Below are positions 5,886-7,331 of a stretch of DNA of 7,331 bases, one piece after another (within the stretch, counting starts at the first letter, position 1; each line of letters starts with the position of its first letter). A program made the translations under genes and the position numbers. The notes below the pieces were generated by a model. That model searched no databases and was not told the origin of the DNA. It saw only the letters and a list, made by a program, of their open reading frames with translations. The DNA comes from Phoenicibacter congonensis (GTDB lineage: Bacteria > Actinomycetota > Coriobacteriia > Coriobacteriales > Eggerthellaceae), in assembly GCA_030530045.1 (NCBI GenBank), contig JAUMVS010000032.1:1-7331 (forward strand), written 5' to 3'.

Positions 5886-7331
5886 CTATTCCTCATTTTG
5901 ATCGTCGTCGTGCTTTTCGTCGTGATGCCCCCAAGGCGTCCAATGTTTATTCGATTCGCCGTTCGCGCCTTTCTCAAGAAGTCGCTGGGCAGCAAGCTCT
6001 TCCTCGCGTTTCTTATGCAAATCTTTAAAGAGCGTGTGTCCGCGGCCAGAATGCTGGCGCGAGAAAATTTCTGACGTTGTTCTGCCAACTTTATTGCGCT
6101 GCCCAACGAGCCCGCGAATTTCGTCGTCGCTCATCTCGTCAAGATTCAGCTGGCGCTCAATTGAGTCGTAGGCATGCTCAACGCCAACAACAACAATCAC
6201 GAGAATAAACAGCGTGGAAAGCCAAATTGTGAGCAGCGTTGGCTTCCATTCCATCGGCATTCTTGAGAAAAGAACAGCGATTGCAATCGATGCAATAACG
6301 CCAAATGCAGTTGCGTAACGCTTAAACGAAGCATAGCGGCGCACAAATTTGTTCGCACGATTCATGAGACCTTGGCGATATTCGTCACGGTTCGAAAGAT
6401 AGCCAATGAGCTGCGTTAGGCGGAAGCGCTGAGTTGGGATTTCGATTTCCTCGCCAACGAACAGGCCGCCTTCTTGAATTTCTTTAGCGAACAGCTTGTT
6501 GAAATTCGTGAGGTAGGGGCGCAAATAAACGCCAATGAGAACGCTCACGACCATGATTCCAATTAGCACCGCGCAACTCAAAGCGTAGGTGTTGCCATAA
6601 AAGCCGCAAATCGTCTCGCGCATGCCATTGATGCCGTAGGTAAACGGGAACGCAGGGTAAACGCTTTGGAAAAATGGCGTCGTCATCTCCACTGGATAAA
6701 GGCCGGTAGCGCCTGGAATTTGTAAGAATGCAAGCAAAACGCAAAGGCCCTTGCCGACGTGTTGTAAAGTCGCCGAAAGCATGAACATGAGGCTCAAGTA
6801 GGCAATGGACGCAAGGCAGCTGATGAGAATGAGTGCCGGCAAGTTCACTGTCTGCACGCCGAGCGCAAGAACGCCGATATCACAAATAACAGCCTGCATA
6901 ACCGCAAAAACGCACATCAAAAGCCAACGCGAGATGTAGCGTTGTGGAATCGTGAGGTTCTCAACCCCCTCATCGTCGACTTCCAGCTTTAAAATGACGA
7001 GCAGCATAAAGCCGCCAATCCAGAATGTGAGATTCATAAACAGCGGTGCCATCGCCGAGCCGTAGGCGTTCAGTTCATAGATGCTCTTCTGCTGAACGAT
7101 TGTTGGCGAGCTGATGAATTCGCCAATTGCAGTTGCGTCGAGGCCGTTATCGGCAATGATTTTCTTGAGCATCGTGCTCAGCGAGAACGAGCTGATGTCG
7201 GTTTGCACGTTCGAGAGTTCCTTGTCGAAAATTTCAAGGCTGCTCTTCGTCGAGCTCACTGCTTTCTTCGCGGAACTAAACGAATTCTGCACTTGATCGA
7301 GCACTGCGGCGATTTGTGTCACCAATGCTCG
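5886..7331 (-). CDS. YhgE/Pip family membrane protein, C-terminal part, with extra membrane module (cut by window edge)
   Basis: The frame is open to the right edge, so the N-terminal helix and most of the ectodomain are missing; 481 residues are visible, numbered here from the edge. Residues 1-85 are the end of a coiled-coil ectodomain. The ABC-2-like domain follows, with helices near 94-115, 135-160, 163-188, 192-210 and 249-270. It aligns by eye with the neighbouring YhgE/Pip protein, for example YGSAMAPLF against FGTSMSPLY, VGKGLCVLLAFLQ against VGKAIGVLLLIIQ, and FTYGINGMR against ATYVINSMR. Past the normal end of the family it has a further 210 residues: a basic segment (300-340), two more membrane helices (about 341-357 and 367-387), and a long charged cytoplasmic tail ending in a His/Asp/Glu-rich stretch (458-481). 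It lies directly upstream of its paralogue and probably forms a complex with it. Its true start lies outside the window. Confidence 0.92.
   Translation of the reverse strand, partial: RALVTQIAAVLDQVQNSFSSAKKAVSSTKSSLEIFDKELSNVQTDISSFSLSTMLKKIIADNGLDATAIGEFISSPTIVQQKSIYELNAYGSAMAPLFMNLTFWIGGFMLLVILKLEVDDEGVENLTIPQRYISRWLLMCVFAVMQAVICDIGVLALGVQTVNLPALILISCLASIAYLSLMFMLSATLQHVGKGLCVLLAFLQIPGATGLYPVEMTTPFFQSVYPAFPFTYGINGMRETICGFYGNTYALSCAVLIGIMVVSVLIGVYLRPYLTNFNKLFAKEIQEGGLFVGEEIEIPTQRFRLTQLIGYLSNRDEYRQGLMNRANKFVRRYASFKRYATAFGVIASIAIAVLFSRMPMEWKPTLLTIWLSTLFILVIVVVGVEHAYDSIERQLNLDEMSDDEIRGLVGQRNKVGRTTSEIFSRQHSGRGHTLFKDLHKKREEELAAQRLLEKGANGESNKHWTPWGHHDEKHDDDQNEE

Noticed and set aside
1..7331. CRISPR array, IS element, prophage or attachment site
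   Set aside because: No regularly spaced direct repeats, transposase or integrase-like protein, or terminal repeats were seen. The YhgE/Pip family name 'phage infection protein' does not imply phage origin, and the tRNA 3' end is not repeated elsewhere in the window.

Overview
The window looks like chromosomal DNA of a Gram-positive bacterium of moderate GC content. A sortase-type LPETGD motif, two YhgE/Pip membrane proteins and a probable leaderless promoter fit the Actinomycetota, possibly a host-associated member of the Coriobacteriia. That placement is an inference from gene style; no marker gene settles it.

Region 1 (1-1905, minus strand) is a compact probable operon read right to left: a large-conductance mechanosensitive channel (mscL), a class I SAM-dependent methyltransferase with unusual low-complexity insertions, and the start of queD (queuosine/7-deazaguanine pathway), which is cut by the left edge. 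Gaps are 30 and 21 bp, and a TATAAT box lies upstream of mscL. QueD and the Trm9-like look of the methyltransferase tail raise the possibility that both serve tRNA wobble-base modification.

Region 2 (1906-2672, plus strand) holds a divergent intergenic stretch with a short GGGC repeat, a small three-helix membrane protein of unknown function that is probably expressed from a leaderless transcript, and a complete tRNA-Ser(GCU) gene with encoded CCA.

Region 3 (2673-3685) carries a minus-strand 163-residue surface protein whose LPETG sorting signal is internal: a second membrane segment and an outward tail follow it. Upstream of that gene is about 330 bp of non-coding DNA with several palindromes and hairpins.

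Region 4 (3686-7331, minus strand) is a two-gene unit of homologous but asymmetric YhgE/Pip (ABC-2-like) membrane proteins, 13 bp apart. The downstream one is complete, with a long coiled-coil ectodomain. The upstream one is cut by the right edge and carries an additional two-helix C-terminal module with an acidic, histidine-containing tail. They probably form a heteromeric envelope complex of unknown substrate. No phage, IS element, CRISPR array or rRNA was seen.
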